Below are positions 9,952-20,756 of a stretch of 64,000 nucleotides of DNA, piece by piece. The notes beneath the pieces are model-generated. The model was not told where the DNA came from. It ran no database searches and saw only the letters and a program-made list of their open reading frames with translations. The stretch's first letter is position 1. Every line of letters begins with the position of its first letter. The DNA comes from Ophiocordyceps camponoti-saundersi (nom. inval.) (Eukaryota > Ascomycota > Sordariomycetes > Hypocreales > Ophiocordycipitaceae): contig PDHQ01000075.1 in assembly GCA_003339415.1 (NCBI GenBank), forward strand, positions 62,001-126,000, read 5' to 3'. The translations under genes and the position numbers were made by a program.

Positions 9952-10329
9952 GATTGGCAAGGGCATTCGATAGACTCTGTCGGTAGAGAAGCCGACCTCC
10001 CATTACCTAGAAGAAGTCCTCTGTAGAGTCTTGTCCGTCTAATCAAACTGCATCACCACCTACCCGAGGTAGGCAACGTGAAGCGTGACATATCCCAAGC
10101 CGGTGATTGCATCATCTATAAAGTCAACCGGGATTTCCGCCGAAGAATATCCGACACCTCACTCCAACTACACGCCTTACTTACATCCAGCGCGTCCAGA
10201 GCACCATCCATCACCACCAACCACCAACATGGAACACCACCACGTCTACCCACCCCCCAAATCCTAGCCTCCCCCTTCCACTAACGCCCTTCTCCCAACC
10301 CTCCTCTCGCGATCACCAAACCCGCGACG
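9952..10329. other. Intergenic region between COX13 and APC5
   Basis: Holds the COX13 3' end and the APC5 promoter. The 100 bases before the APC5 start are C/A-rich. No further gene was recognised. Confidence 0.5.
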
Positions 10330-12755
10330 ATGGCACGATACCTCAACGCTTCTAAAATCGGTCTGCTCACTCTAATAGAGCTCTACACCTCCGACGCAGT
10401 CCCCAACGACGCCATCCTCCCCGTCCTAACCTTCCTAACAACCCATATCCAACACACCTCCACAAAATGGGAACGCGCAGAGCGAAAAGCCAACCTCGTC
10501 TTCTCCATAAAAGATTTCGAAACTCTCCTTTCTGCATACCCCGTCGTCAAGGGCATGCCTGGTAGGAAGCTTTGGGATCAGTTCCTGATTAAGCTGTGGG
10601 GGATAAATTCTCTAGATGAACTTCATGAATTCTTCGCTTCTTTATCGAGTCTTTTGAAGAAAGAAGATACAGAAGAAGAAGAAGAAGAAGATAAAGAAAG
10701 GATAAAATTATCGCGAAACTCAACTCTAGGCTCCTTCGTCCGAAAGTCGAAAACAGCCTTCGAGAACCTAACCTTCGAACAAAGCACCACCCTCTGGACA
10801 TCCCTCCTACAATACCGCAACCCCACCTCCCCATCCCACCACCGGCGCAACCCGCCCGAGAAGAATCTCACCCACGGCGTCCTCGTCCCAGGCGAGGGAT
10901 GGGACGCCGCGGCGTTGGCTGCCGTTGCGTACGGGGATATGCTGCGCGACGAGGGGGGAGGAGAAGGGAGAGGGGGGGTGAGTACGGATGATGTTGAGGT
11001 GCTGGTTGAGTTTCAGATACAGAGGATGCAAAGTTTGTGCTTGGTCTTGCTTCGTATGGTATCGCTTGTTAACGGCTTGCAGAGTACGGCGACAGGGTGC
11101 CGGTTGAGATTCAACGACAGTTCAAAGACCTGCTTCGCGATAGCTTCCTGGTTCCGAGCCTCACCCATTATCTGAGGTGTGTCACCACCCATCTGACCTC
11201 GTCATCTTCATTCCTCCCCCCTTCTCGCTTCACGACTAACGTGCACAGCTTCCTCAACGCGTGGAGAGCAGGTGATTACACGACGGCATTCGATTACCTA
11301 CATCGATACTTCGACTACACCATGCAGTACCGCGATCGACTCTTCTACCAGTACGCCCTCATGAACCTGGCCGTCCTCCAAGCCGACTTTGGCTGCTACC
11401 GCGAGGCCGTCTCCGCCATGCTCGAGACCGTCTCGACCGCGAGGGAAAACCGCGACATGACGTGCCTCAACTTCGCCCTCAACTGGCTCTTCCACTTTGG
11501 TCGCGCCCATCCGGACCTCGTGCAGGATCTCGAGTCTCATAGCATGCTCGGAGCTGGCAAGGAGAGCCTGGCCTTCCTCCGCGTCAAGGCCAAGGAGTCG
11601 GGCATGTGGACGCTCTGGAGCTCCGTCCTCCTGGCCGAGTCCAAGATGGCCCTCGTCAACGGCGACTCGGTGGCGACGTCGGTCGAGAACCTGGTGCGCA
11701 GCTCGCAGGTCATCGTCGAGAGGAACCTCAAGAGCATGTTTGGCGCCCAGCTCTCGCTGCAGGCGGCGCTCTGGACCCGGCTCGGACTCGCTCATCTGTC
11801 GTCGTGCGCCTCCGAGACCTTCCTCCGCTGCCACGCCCGCAACTCCGTCTTCGACGACGAGCTCAGACACACGTGCCGAATTGCCTTCGCTCTCACTCAA
11901 CGGGGAAAGTACGACGACGCCCTGCACCGGCTCGACTCGCTCGACGAGAACTCGCTCCGTTCGTGGAAGCCCAGCCAGTACTGGCTCAAGTATAGGGCCA
12001 TCGTCAAGCTCAAGCGCGACCTCTGCCACAACAACCTCGACGCCGCCCGCCGCCTCCTTGACCAGCTGTTGCAGTCCAAGGCTGACGATCTCGAACCCGA
12101 CATGACCATCGTCGTCGGCTCGCTCCACGTAGACTACCTCGAGCGTAGGGGCGACCTGCAAGCAGCCCTGGCCGAGATAGACGCCCTGATGGTCCGGCTG
12201 CGCGACGACGGCCGCGACGTCGCCCTGAGCATCAAGCTGCTCCTCCTCAAGGTGGCGCTGCTCGACCGCTGCGGCCGGCCGCTGAGGGCCTTTTCCGCCG
12301 CCGTGCGCGCCACCAACATGGCGTGGCGGGCGCGTCTCCTGTCCTGTCTGTGGCAGGCCGTCGGTGCGCTCTCGACCATGTTAGTGTCGCTGGCCGAGTT
12401 CGACGCCGCCGTCTGCCTGCTGACGGCGGTGATACCTCGCGCGCTGGAGTGCGATGCTGCCGCGACCGCCGCTCAGCTGTATTCCGTCCTCGGCGACGCG
12501 CACATGGGACTCGCGGGGGACGCGGAGCCCAGATCGAGCCGGCGCACCGAGTGTCTGAAGCGAGCGCTGAGGGCCGTGCAGAAGGCCCTGGACCACTACT
12601 CTGCCGTCGAGGATGTCGAGCGCCAGTGCGAGACGATGGCGAAGAAGGCCATGATCATGAAGCTGACGGGCGAGGTAACGCTGGCGGAAAACTATGCCGC
12701 GGCTTACGTCGAACTGCGGAAGAGGGCCGAGGCGCTGAGTCTGGACGGGGCGTGA
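10330..12755 (+). CDS. APC5: Anaphase-promoting complex subunit 5
   Basis: Scaffold subunit of the APC/C ubiquitin ligase, which drives exit from mitosis. Three exons (10330-11032, 11083-11176, 11249-12755) give about 767 aa, near the usual fungal length. The N-terminus matches the family (YLNASKIGLLTLIELY). Residues about 110-140 hold an acidic low-complexity insertion (EEEEEEDKE). Exon 2 gives KYGDRVPVEIQRQF. Exon 3 opens with the conserved FLNAWRAGDYTTAFDYLHRYFDYTMQYRDR, followed by TPR-like helical repeats rich in Ala and Leu to the C-terminus. The long third exon has strong C/G third-position bias. It is transcribed convergently with CIA30. No frame break was seen. Confidence 0.93.
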
Positions 12756-12773
12756 GCTGTTTCGAGGCTTTTC

Positions 12774-13064
12774 GCCCATGGCTTGGTCGAAGCTATCCCG
12801 CAGAGCCTTGATCTGGCCCGACAGCTCGTTCGTTGGTATTGATACTGGCGGCGATGACGTTGTCTCTGCAGAGGAGCGGGATGTGTAAGAGAATGGCCAG
12901 CGGCGCTGTGTTGGCAGCGAGGATGGCGATCTCGCAGGTGGCCGCGGTTGAGAGAATTGGTCACTTCGTTGGCACCCTTCTTCGACTGTCGGATGTGCGT
13001 AGACGATTGCAGGAGGTTGAGAATTTCCTCCGTCAGTTGGGCATCGGCGAGGGGCCATGCGGCT
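12774..13064 (-). pseudogene. SNU13: Degenerate SNU13 (15.5-kDa snRNP / L7Ae family) copy
   Basis: The minus strand encodes, in pieces, a protein very like Snu13, the K-turn RNA-binding protein of U4 snRNP and box C/D snoRNPs. Frame one reads AWPLADAQLTEEILNLLQ and then KKGANEVTNSLNRG. After a one-base insertion the next frame reads EIAILAANTAPLAILLHIPLLC followed directly by VIAASINTNE. The segment of roughly 20-25 residues normally between these blocks (NVPYVYVPSK...ACGVSR) is missing. After another indel a third frame gives LSGQIKALRDSFDQAM with no stop at the usual place. A CTCTCTAG acceptor just before the first block matches a spliced gene. Snu13 is essential, so a functional copy must lie elsewhere. 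The relic sits between the convergent ends of APC5 and CIA30. Confidence 0.78.
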
Positions 13065-13292
13065 AGAGAGGGAAGTCTGCTTCAAGAACGAGAGACTGAG
13101 CCTCGATGGTGATGATGATGACTATGATGACGCGGATGAGTTTTCTTACTCGTTGTAAGATTATGAGTTAAGGGAGATGAGATGGTGTAGAAGAAAAAGA
13201 TAGAGAGCCAGCGGCGCAAAAAGAGCAGTCGAGACGGTGGCAAGCAATCGAAGGAAGAGACGTGGGCTGAGAGATGGCGGAGGTCAGCCTCG

Positions 13293-14194
13293 CTACCACG
13301 AGATAGACTCGCCCCTGCGGTTCCTCAGCTGGCCCTCGTTCGATAAAGGGACGGCAGCGCTGGCGTCATTCGTAGCCCAGGCACGCTCAACGCAGAGCTC
13401 AAAAGGCCCCTCGACGCGATCGGTGAGGCCGAAGCCCAGAGTGCGAACCTTGTGCCTGAGGATCTCCGTCTGCGGCTCGACGACGAAGCCATAGTTTGTG
13501 CGAACAAAGTCATTCCACCTGATGAAGACCGTCTCCCACTGACCGGGACGTTTGACGAAGAGACGATGCTGATGCAGGTCCGACGGATGGACCGATTCCG
13601 TCTGCAGGTTGACGAAATAGGCGCGACCATCGGACTTGACGCGCAAAGCGAGGTAGATGTAAGGGTCTATATCCCAGAAAGATCTCCCAAAGAGCGTAGA
13701 TCGCTGGTCTGGAGTTCGAAAAGCACCGTATCCCGACCTGCGGATAGAAGGCCTATCCGGCGGTAGAGCGACGGAGATGGAGCCGTGGAAACGTGCGTAG
13801 GATGAGGGAGGCGAAAGTTCTGTCGTTTCACATGATAGCGCATCCGTGTGAGAGACGTGCTCGAGGTGGCTTTGCGAAGAGCCGCCTATGAGGTCATCGG
13901 ACATGAGGATGCAGTCGCGGACGCACGATTCGTCTTTGAAGTCATAGAGCGGACGTGGTCTTGGCGAGCCTTTTACAGCTTCGAGATTCCATGCTAAAGA
14001 GGAAAGGTTTTCAGTATGGGCTTTTCTTTAGTTGCGAAACTTTCTTGAGTGAGGAGAAGAGAATAGACAAAGGTGAGGAGAAGAGAAGAGAGATGCGAGG
14101 GAAGCGAACCGATGGAGGATCGACGACAGAGCTCGTCGTAAGTGCGCGATAAGAAACCGCCTCTGCTGGCGAAGAGCGGGCGATAAACCCTCAT
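13293..14194 (-). CDS. CIA30: Complex I intermediate-associated protein 30 (CIA30/NDUFAF1-like)
   Basis: Mitochondrial assembly factor for respiratory complex I. Two exons (14110-14194, 13293-13993) encode about 261 aa. Exon 1 gives MRVYRPLFASRGGFLSRTYDEL. The exon junction restores SIAWNLEAVKGSPRPRPLYDFKDES, and the CIA30 domain continues CILMSDDLIGGSSQSHLEH, FHGSISVALPP and FWDIDPYIYLALRVKSDGR, then WETVFIRWNDFVRTNYGFVVEPQ and LGFGLTDRVEGPFELCVE. The exon 1 donor, GTTCGC, is not consensus but is the only one that keeps frame and family sequence. It is divergent from the Mba1-like gene on the right. Confidence 0.88.
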
Positions 14195-14563
14195 GTCGCC
14201 TCGGGATGTGGTTTGCTGTGATGTGTTTTGGTGTGGGAGAGAAGAAGGTGAGAGAGGAAGAGAGAGAGGAAGAGGGAAGAGGGAGAGGGAAGAGGAAGAG
14301 GTGGAGGGAGAGTAGTTTATAGAGGAGGTTGAAGATGCGGTGGTGTTGAGGTGAGGTGAGGTGAGAAGAGGAGAGATCGGAGCGGGATATAGATGACCCG
14401 CACTGATCGATCTTCTCAACCTCCTCATCGCATCACCACAAGCCTCAAGAGGAAACAACAAGATGCTCAAGAACCAAACCAAATGAAATGAATCCTTCCA
14501 AGAAAGGAATCTAGAAAAAATAAACCAAAAGAGCTTAGATCACAAGCTCGAACGAAGATAAAG
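14195..14563. promoter_or_regulatory. Divergent CIA30 / Mba1-like promoter region
   Basis: About 370 bases between two mitochondrial-protein genes read in opposite directions. A long GA/GGA-rich purine tract (about 14240-14370) dominates the CIA30 side. No defined binding site was recognised. Confidence 0.45.
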
Positions 14564-15536
14564 ATGAAGACGATAGCCTCAACCATCAGAACCCTCCCGT
14601 CAAGAGGCACAACAAGCCGATATTACGCAACCAAAAACCGCAACCTCGCTTCCCACATGCCAAAGACACAGCGCAAAGCACAAGGGCCCGGACAAAAAGT
14701 CTCGGCTGGATATGAAGAGGCCGCGCGCCTTTTGAGAGAGAGGGGTCCGCCTTTGATACCAGGTGAGGTCCTTCAAGCAATCAAACCTCCTCTACACATC
14801 TTCATCTCTCAGTGAAGAAAAAACAACTAATGCAATCATCCTTTCTGAAACAGGCACATTCATCTCCCTCCCCTTCTCCCAATACCCAAGAACCCTCTTC
14901 GAAGCATGGCAATACCAAATCGCCCGATCAAAGACCTGGATGTCCGAAACGGCCTCACTGCTAACCCTAAAGATAAGCTCGATGAGAAGCTGGACCAAGC
15001 GACCGAGGTGGAAAGCGCGCCGGTCCACGATCCCGCCCACCGCCGTGGCGCTCCTCAGACAATCGCTCGAGGCCCTCGCCGCCCGCGACCGCGAGACGCT
15101 GAAGCGCATCTGCGTAGCGAATTACGCCGATAGGCTGATCGCCACTCTCGATCGTCGGCCGAGCCGCGAGGGTAGACGGTTCAGTTTCGACCTCGGTTCT
15201 TGGTCGCTTTGGTATCCGAGCATAAAGTCCCATATCGTCGTCAAGCTCGACAACTCCACCATGATCGAGCAGACCGTCGTCGCCATCAACTCGCGTCAGA
15301 CAATGTCATCATACATCCTGGCTACGGGCGAGACCGTTCCCGGCAGTCTGAGGATGCAGCACAAGGTCGAGTACGTCGTCATGTCGAGGCTGGTCGACAC
15401 CGTCAAGTACGAGCTGCAGCCTTGGAAGCTTTGGGGCATTGTAACGCCTACGACGCTTGAAGAGTACTTTATGCACAAGATCAGCACGGAAAAGGACATG
15501 ATTCACAAGGCGGGATGGAAAAAGTCGGATACGTGA
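14564..15536 (+). CDS. Mitochondrial ribosome-associated protein, Mba1/mL45-like (Tim44-like fold)
   Basis: Two exons (14564-14762, 14854-15536) give about 293 aa. The N-terminus is a basic, Ser/Thr/Arg-rich mitochondrial presequence with a RYYA motif. After the intron the protein reads TFISLPFSQYPRTLFEAWQYQ and a WKARRSTIPPTA block. It then has a region typical of the Tim44-like/mL45 fold (ALAARDRETLKRICVANYADRL, then MIEQTVVAINSRQ and GSLRMQHKVEYVVMSR), ending PWKLWGIVTPTTLEEYF. Mba1/mL45 proteins dock translating mitoribosomes to the inner membrane for insertion of mitochondrially made proteins. The neighbours CIA30 and COX13 serve the same respiratory machinery. The family call is from recognition of these blocks. 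Confidence 0.8.
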
Positions 15537-15566
15537 CGTTCGGCAGATCTAGACAGAACATCCTCT

Positions 15567-17381
15567 TTAAAAGAACTTGCCGGCCTTGACGTCGATGCCT
15601 TCAGGACGGCCGTGTCTGTCGTCGAAATGACCAACAGGCCGATCGAGGGCGTCGAACCGCTCATGTCGTCGCTTGGCCCTGATGAAGAGATAGGCCAGGC
15701 GCAAAGCCAGAGCGGCAAAGCCGACGACAAGCCCCCCTACCGGAGCGGCGACGAAGGCGCCGAAGACGCTCCAGTCATCAGTGTAGAGGCCGCGCTGGAG
15801 GATGAGCAGCCGTGCAGCATCCCCAGCGTTGCCGAGGTAGACGAGCCCGAAGACGAAGACGGCGACGATGCCTCCAATGCCGCCGGCAACCACCTCGAAG
15901 CCGCGCCACCAGTACATGCCATCCACGAGCCCGAGACACAAGACGGGGACCGTGGCGGCGGACAGCAGGTCGCTGACGAGGTAAATCTGCAGTATCGACA
16001 CCGCCTTGAGCGCCACGACGACGACCGGCACGATGACCAGCACCACCAGTCCGCGGACGTAGCGAGGCGCAAGCCGGTTGCCAAACACATCGTGCGACGC
16101 CGACGACACCATGGCAGACTGCAAGCTGTCGAGAGCCGCCGTGCTCAGACAGACGACCATGACGAGCACCACGCCCACCACCCAGGCCGGAAGCTTCTCC
16201 AGCAGGGCGAAGAGCGCCAGCGAGCCCTCGCGCCGCGGCTCCCCCGGCCAAGCGCCGGACCAGACCGCCACCAGGCCGGCGCAACCCACCGCCGTCAGCA
16301 CGCAGCCGACGACGACGGCCGCCAGCGAGGCGCCCACGCGGAGGTCCGTGTCCGTCCGCGAAGCAAACGTCCGCAGCCAGAAACTCGACAGGAAGAAGGT
16401 GTTTGTCGTTATCGCCACCGGAAGCACGTACAGGAGCTGCCAGCCCAGTAGCGACGGCTTCGCCAGTCCAGACGACGCTATCAGCGAACCGTCCACGACG
16501 TTGGCCCTCACCCCGACGCTGATGGCCGAGACCAGCACCAGCGCCAGCACCAGCGCCCCCTGGACCACGTCGGTGAAGAACGAGACTTGAAACCCGCCGA
16601 GGGCTTCCCTAGCCACCATCAGATCCTTACCTCCTCCATCCACATCAAGAGAAGGAAGCAAGAACTCACACGTATACACCGTCGTCACCACACACTCGAC
16701 CACAAGCACGCCTAGCTTTCCCGTCCCTGTCAGCGCCTCGACCACCTGCCCCAGAGCAGACAGCTCAGCAACCATGTAGAGGAATAGAGTTAGCAGCGTC
16801 ACCAGGCTGAGGTAGAGCATCGCTCCGCGCCCATATCGCTCCCTCGTCCACTGCGTCAGCACAAAGCCCGACCGACATCGCCTTCGGATCACCGGCCCGA
16901 TGGCGCCCAAGGTCAGCAGAGGAAGAGCCGTCGCCGCCCCGTACACCACCACGCCTTGCACGCCCGCCACCGTCGCCATCTCCGGGTACGAGAAGAGGAT
17001 GCCGGCGCCGAGGGCTGTCCTCAGTTCTTGTTAGTAGTTGTGGTCGTCACTCGTTTTCCACAAAGAGCAACCTCACCCGATGCAATAAAGTTGAGCGCCA
17101 GAGGCAGCGCTACCCGTCGACCAAGTCAGTATATAGCCTCCTAACATTCATCCATGCCTTTCACCGACCCTTCTTGCTCCCGTTACTCGACAGCAGCTCT
17201 TCCGTGCTCTGCGCCCGGCTCCTCATCTTCCATGCCGCGACCAGCCCCAGCACCCTATTCTCCGCCGTCAGTCCTTTGCCAACGAGGGTCAACCGGGTTC
17301 GATGAGGATCCATACTCACAGAAAGGCCGCATACGTCGTGTAGATGATGGCGTTGGACGCCGTTACCGACGGCTGCCCCAT
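15567..17381 (-). CDS. Sodium:solute symporter (SSS) family permease, urea transporter-like
   Basis: Polytopic plasma-membrane transporter. Four exons (17320-17381, about 17169-17254, 17077-17109, 15567-17014) give about 542 aa. Residues about 12-30 form the first membrane helix, followed by a short hydrophilic loop with AWKMRSRAQSTEELLSS. The conserved LPLALNFIASALGAGILFSYPEMATVAGVQGVV segment is spread over three exons, and at least ten further hydrophobic segments follow. SSTALDSLQS-like wording (STAALDSLQSAMVSSASHDVFGN) is the signature seen in fungal Dur3-type urea/polyamine transporters. It is shorter than Dur3 (about 650-700 aa), so the substrate is uncertain. The exon 2 donor GTCGGT is weak. 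It is convergent with the Mba1-like gene, with only about 30 bases between stops. Confidence 0.82.
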
Positions 17382-18118
17382 ACTTGGAGTTGATGAAGAA
17401 ATCTCTGAATTTCAGTGCCGTATTGGGCCAATCCCTGTTGTCGCCCGTCAAAGGTGGGCCTGTTTCCGTGGCCTTCAGCTATCGTCATGAAGCATGCGAA
17501 CCATCATCACGCTGGTCTGGCTTCCAGCTTCACTCGAAAAACTCTGCATTTATCACCATCACTTGGACAGATGTGACGTAGACTGTAGGTAGATACTATA
17601 GGTAGTAGTCAGTGCTGATCACGATCCCATCCCATCCCAGCAGCATTTCGTGACCTCGGCCTGGCCGTTGGTTGAGAGATTCCCTTAGTCAGCAGATTGA
17701 CCTGCATATTACCATCGTACCTAACTTGACTCTCCTCTAGACTCATCAGCACCATATTTTCGACATCATCAGACTCCCCTTCCCTTCCCTTGCCTTCCCC
17801 TCTCGCCTCCACTTGCACTCGTCTTTCCAGAATCACATCCTGGATAAACAGCCAACATGGGACAAAAGTAGCTAGATGCCAACACAACAACAAACCTAGA
17901 TGTCCCGGCACATCCATCCCTTGCTACCTTCTCTCCATCACACTCCAACGAACCGCAATTCTGCGGTCGCCAGAAACCCGGTAACCCGTGAGCAGACTGC
18001 CACCGCAAACGAAACCGGCCAGGTTGAATTGAAAAAAAAAGACAGTGAAGAAGAAGAAAAAAATGAAGACGAGCTGAGCACTGGGTCACGTCTCTGCGTT
18101 CATGAGCGTGGAGTGGCC
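17382..18118. other. Intergenic region
   Basis: Lies between the transporter start and the 3' end of the RNA-binding protein gene. C/T-rich and GT-rich stretches are present. No coding region was supported on either strand. Confidence 0.45.
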
Positions 18119-20756
18119 TCACTGGCCCAGCTCCTCATCCTCATCCTTCGACTCGGACATCTCTGCCTTTGTACCCTCAGCGCCGTGGTCGGATCGGGCC
18201 GGCGTCTCGCCCATGATGGGCGGCGTGGCGTTGAAGGCGGGCATCATGTGGGTCGGCGAAACCATAATATTACCGTACATGTCGCACATGGTGTGGTACA
18301 TCGGATGCTGCATATAGCCAGGAAACACGAGGCCGGAGTTTGCCTGAGGAGTAATCGGCGTTCCCATGTACGGGTACCCAAATGGGCCGTAAGGCGGAAG
18401 CCACTGCGGCGGCATCGTCGCCTGAGCCGCCGTGACCGCCTCGCTGTCTCGGAAGGAAGACTGCTTCCGGGCAGATGAAGCCGTCGATGCCCCGCTTGTC
18501 GTGGGCGTCGTGGGCTTGATACTCGCTTCGGCCGAATCGTCCGAGTGGCCGCGGCGATCCAAGTCGAACTCAACCGACTTCTTGACAGACGGGCCACGCG
18601 CAGTCAGCGGGTTGGCCTGAGGCGATCTAGCCGAGGCAATCTGCGTCGTTTCCTGAGGCTCAAAGATGCCGCGGACGGGAGACGCGTTAGAGTCCAGCAC
18701 TGAAGGACGAGACATCCGGTTGCGTCCAGGTGTAAACGAGCTCGAAGCGTAGAGCTTCCGACGACTCTGCTTGCCCGAGTTCTCGAGAGGAGTATCGAAA
18801 TGACCCTCAGACGGCTTCTCAAGCTCGAAAGAGCCGACGCGGCCACGTCCGTTGGCGTATCGGGCCGGAGATGGACCATAACGCGGAGTTTCAATGCCCC
18901 GAGACTGCTTCCGCTCGGCTCGGACTCGATGTCCGTCGATCAGCGTGTTGTTCTATGATCGTGTTAGCTTCAACAAAAGAATGACTCGGTCTGCACTCAC
19001 CATTGCCTCCACGAGCTCATCAGGCGCGTCCGGTCGGTTGAACTCGATAAAGCCAAAGCAGGTCTTGGAGCCTGCATGTTGTGTCAGTAGGAACTGCCGC
19101 TCGCCACGAAGATCACTGTTGTCACTCACCACTAACACCAGGCACGTCCTTGCTATGAAGCTGGACGTCAACGACTTCTCCGCAGGAACTCGCAAGCGAT
19201 TTGAGAACATCCCGGGTCATCGTGGGCGGCAGGTTGCCGACATAGGCCGATCGTCGGTCTTTGTCGTACCTCCTAAGAAAGCCACCCTCCCGAGGACTTC
19301 CCATCTGCAAGGTATCCTTGGCGGCGATCATCTTTGGGTCGTAGACCTGGACGCGGTAAACCGGGTCGAACTCAAATGCCTGTGCTCTTGCTTCAGTCGT
19401 GCGTCGCCCAACAGGGGAAGACCAGCTTCGACGACTTACCTTGACAGGATCGCGCTTCGCATCGTACATCTTGTAAGTGACTACAACAGCCTGCGGGAGC
19501 TGAGCAAGCGCTCGAAGAGCTTCGCTGAGATACTCCGTCTTGGAAATTTCGCCGAGACGGCGAAGGAGGTCACGCGCCTCGTGGAGACGGATTCGCTGTC
19601 CCAAGACTTTGAAGACGATGAAGGAAGCTGGAGAAGTCATTTCAGCAAAGAACTCTCCAAGAAGGGCTCTAGAGAAAACTCACAATGCGCTCTGGCCATC
19701 TCAGTACGGCAGGGACGCTCGAAGATCATTATGCCTCTTCCCAGTCTCAAAGCGGAGCGAGCGTCTTCGTCGTTCTGGCAGGTGTCAGCTCCCATCCCAT
19801 CAGATAGCAATAAGAGTGTTACTTCCTTACCGTGTACTGACAAAAGGCAAATGGCATGCCTCTGGAATCGCGCTTAATCTTGACAAACACGATGCCAAAC
19901 TGACTAAAGTTCTTCGTAACTTCTTCCTCCAGCCGTCGGTCGTTGAACTGCTGCGGAAGACTGTTTCCCGAGCGTCAGTTGCCGTCAAGACAGGGCAGTC
20001 GGCGTGGAGAAGACACTTACTTGGCAACAAACATGCAAGACGAGCCCGCATACATGGTCTGCGGGTCGACTTTGTCACGCAAGTCTTGATAGACAGCAAC
20101 GTCGGCTCCGCCGCGGGGGCTCGACTGAGTGAAGCCTTCGTTAGAGCCAACAGTGAAGACATCGTCGTCTTCGGTCGAACCAACGAGGAAGTCGGTCGAG
20201 CTAAAGGTGAGAGTCAGTGAAGTTTCAACAGATTAGGTGTAAAAAGAGCTACTCACCGAGCAGAAGGTGCGCCATCATCAGAGTAGGGCTTTCTGAACTG
20301 AGCTCTGGTTCTGAGAAAGTGTCAGCTCGGCGAAAGGTCTTGTAAGAGAAGTCAAGACGGGGGGGGGGGGGGGGGGGGGTCTCACCGAATTTTTGACACA
20401 GGCAAGAAGGTGTCCCCCCCCGCCTAACAAAAAGATCAAAAAAAAGGACAGCTATGCTTTGTGAAGCTTCACTTTATATAATGCTTACCTCCGGGGTTAT
20501 TTTCGTCGTCGGACGAGTTAAGCCCTTCTTTGTTGAAGGGCTCGCAAGAGGATGCTTTGCGCATAGAATCCAGCTCGAGGCCATGTCCGAGAGACGGCTT
20601 CTTCTCAGGCCGACGCATTGCAGGAGGCGCCATGCTGAGAGACTTGAGACTGCCGCCGTCCGAGTTGAAAATCTGACTGACGTCCACGTTGCCAAGGTCG
20701 TGCAAAGACTGTGAGAATGCCGCGAAGAAGGACAAGCCGACTGCGAGCCAAGACAC
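18119..20756 (-). CDS. Multi-RRM RNA-binding protein
   Basis: Likely post-transcriptional regulator. At least nine exons were traced; good 3' exons are 18119-18952, 19001-19071, 19130-19379, 19440-19627, 19684-19774, 19831-19960, 20021-20200 and 20257-20310. The first RRM starts SSCMFVANLPQQFNDRRLEEE and includes GIVFVKIKRDSRGMPFAFCQYT. The second is weaker (SFIVFKVLGQRIRL...VVVTYKMYDAKRDPVKAFEFD). The third is clear (RRSAYVGNLPPTMTRDVLKSLASSCGEVVDVQLHSKD, then CFGFIEFNRPDAPDELVEAM). The C-terminal third is disordered, with Pro/Met/Tyr-rich PPYGPFGYPYMGTPITPQ and an acidic tail. The 5' end is not resolved: the intron there contains homopolymer G and C runs that may hide sequence errors. Start could be the Met at 20756 or at about 20630. 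Confidence 0.82.
20359..20379. repeat. Poly-G tract of 21 bases
   Basis: Uninterrupted G run inside the first intron region of the multi-RRM gene, with an eight-C run 30 bases further on. The exon phases do not close across this stretch, so the run length may be a sequencing or assembly artefact. Confidence 0.9.

Noticed and set aside
11298..12161. 287-codon open frame on the minus strand opposite APC5
   Set aside because: It is the mirror of a strongly codon-biased exon; the composition is Val/Glu/Leu-rich shadow sequence with no family resemblance.
15612..16451. 279-codon plus-strand frame inside the SSS transporter
   Set aside because: Antisense shadow: charged, repetitive Asp/His/Arg composition, while the opposite strand encodes a coherent membrane protein.
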